Of a DNA stretch of 33,472 bases, positions 33,077 through 33,472 are shown piece by piece. The notes beneath the pieces were generated by a model that was not told where the DNA came from, made no database searches, and worked only from the letters and a program-made list of their open reading frames with translations. This DNA comes from JAGPUQ01 sp049325095. GTDB taxonomy: Bacteria; Pseudomonadota; Gammaproteobacteria; Pseudomonadales; Porticoccaceae. A program made the translations under genes and the position numbers. The stretch lies in the NCBI GenBank assembly GCA_049325095.1, contig JBMOPO010000057.1:1-33472 (forward strand). The letters run 5' to 3'. How positions within the stretch are numbered: position 1 is the first letter of the stretch; every line of letters starts with the position of its first letter.

Positions 33077-33323
33077 ACGGCAACGCGTTCATGCGGACTA
33101 TACGGAAGCGTTCCGGAATACCGCTGAACCTGGCTCGCATCGAGGCGGACGGAAGGCCAATAACGGAGCGTGCAGGTGATTGTTCCGAACAGGATTTTGG
33201 TAGCATGGGCACCGATGCGGTACACGCCGGTCCGGTGCGGCTGGTGCGGGATATGCGGAAATGTTCCGTGTTTAAACGCGGAAGATTTCCAGATACTCCA
33301 TGTTAGAACCTTAAGGTGGTCGA

Positions 33324-33472
33324 GTGAAGAAGTCGAGAAAGATTGAGCCTCTCTTGAATTCCGAGTGGGTGGATTCGGTGGTGTTTTGGCTGGCAGCCGG
33401 GGTCAAGGGCGGGCGCAGCCCGGCGCAGCGAACCCTTGACGCCGGATGCCGGCCGGTACGCTGGCGTCATGG
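33324..33472 (+). CDS. Possible partial ORF running off the window
   Basis: From GTG 33324 the frame is open to the window end (49 codons: begins VKKSRKIEPLLNSEWVDSVV). The preceding AAGGTGG could serve as ribosome-binding site. The first 25 codons have lower GC than the rest of the window; the remainder overlaps an inverted repeat. No family is recognised and it may not be a gene. Confidence 0.25.
   Translation, partial: MKKSRKIEPLLNSEWVDSVVFWLAAGVKGGRSPAQRTLDAGCRPVRWRH
33402..33440. repeat. Inverted repeat GTCAAGGG/CCCTTGAC
   Basis: GTCAAGGG (33402-33409) and CCCTTGAC (33433-33440) are perfect inverted copies around a GC-rich centre that itself holds a GGCGCAGC-like direct repeat. It could be a mobile-element end or a structured recombination site; the window ends too soon to tell. 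Confidence 0.45.

Noticed and set aside
1..33472. CRISPR arrays, tRNA or rRNA genes
   Set aside because: No regularly spaced repeats and no cloverleaf or rRNA-like segments were noticed by eye; short tRNAs could be missed without a dedicated scan.

Overview
This is a high-GC chromosomal window from a Gram-negative proteobacterium. Outer-membrane porin, Kup, NarK/NirBD and NasT/NasS signatures point to a gammaproteobacterium, possibly of the Chromatiales/Ectothiorhodospiraceae or pseudomonad type, but the species cannot be fixed from sequence alone. Most of the window (about 7.9-28 kb) is one nitrate-assimilation island. It is flanked by an efflux/CoA-transferase operon, damaged restriction-modification genes and, at the right edge, gene debris.

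Layout. 1-2225: the end of an IS21-like element abuts a 5'-truncated type I methylase (hsdM), followed by a specificity subunit (hsdS). 2258-6537 (minus): a tight operon reading CoA-transferase/hydrolase family protein, periplasmic adaptor, ABC permease, ABC ATPase. 6682-7314 (minus): an exported double-BON protein, then about 0.55 kb without a gene. 7887-9374: sigma54-like promoter, ANTAR-type attenuator leader, outer-membrane porin, terminator. 9412-11222: nasT-nasS (antiterminator and nitrate sensor). 11272-15885: candidate NtrC site, sigma54-like promoter, a second ANTAR leader, then nrtA-nrtB-nrtC (ABC nitrate importer). 16082-19366 (minus): PP2C-protein kinase fusion and NarK/NasA-type MFS transporter. 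19367-19902: divergent control region with a sigma54-like promoter facing each way. 19903-27944: nirB-nirD-phzF-like-nasA-dmsBC-like fusion, with very tight spacing. 28188-30080 (minus): kup. 30388-32295: Baeyer-Villiger-type monooxygenase. 32368-33472: an MscS N-terminal fragment, an unidentified hydrophobic fragment, a frameshifted ureC C-terminal remnant and an inverted repeat.

How it works together. Nitrate would cross the outer membrane through the porin and the inner membrane through NrtABC and/or NarK. Cytoplasmic NasA would reduce it to nitrite and NirBD would reduce that to ammonium. NasS would hold NasT until nitrate arrives; NasT would then stabilise the P2 hairpin in two leaders (porin and nrtABC), preventing termination. 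Four sigma54-like promoters suggest NtrC/nitrogen-limitation control of the whole set. The most unusual part is the electron supply to NasA. Instead of an NAD(P)H/FAD NasC-type partner, the next gene encodes a four-[4Fe-4S] DmsB-like domain fused to a DmsC-like membrane anchor. This implies a cytoplasm-facing, quinol-linked assimilatory nitrate reductase. A PhzF-family gene sits inside the same transcription unit.
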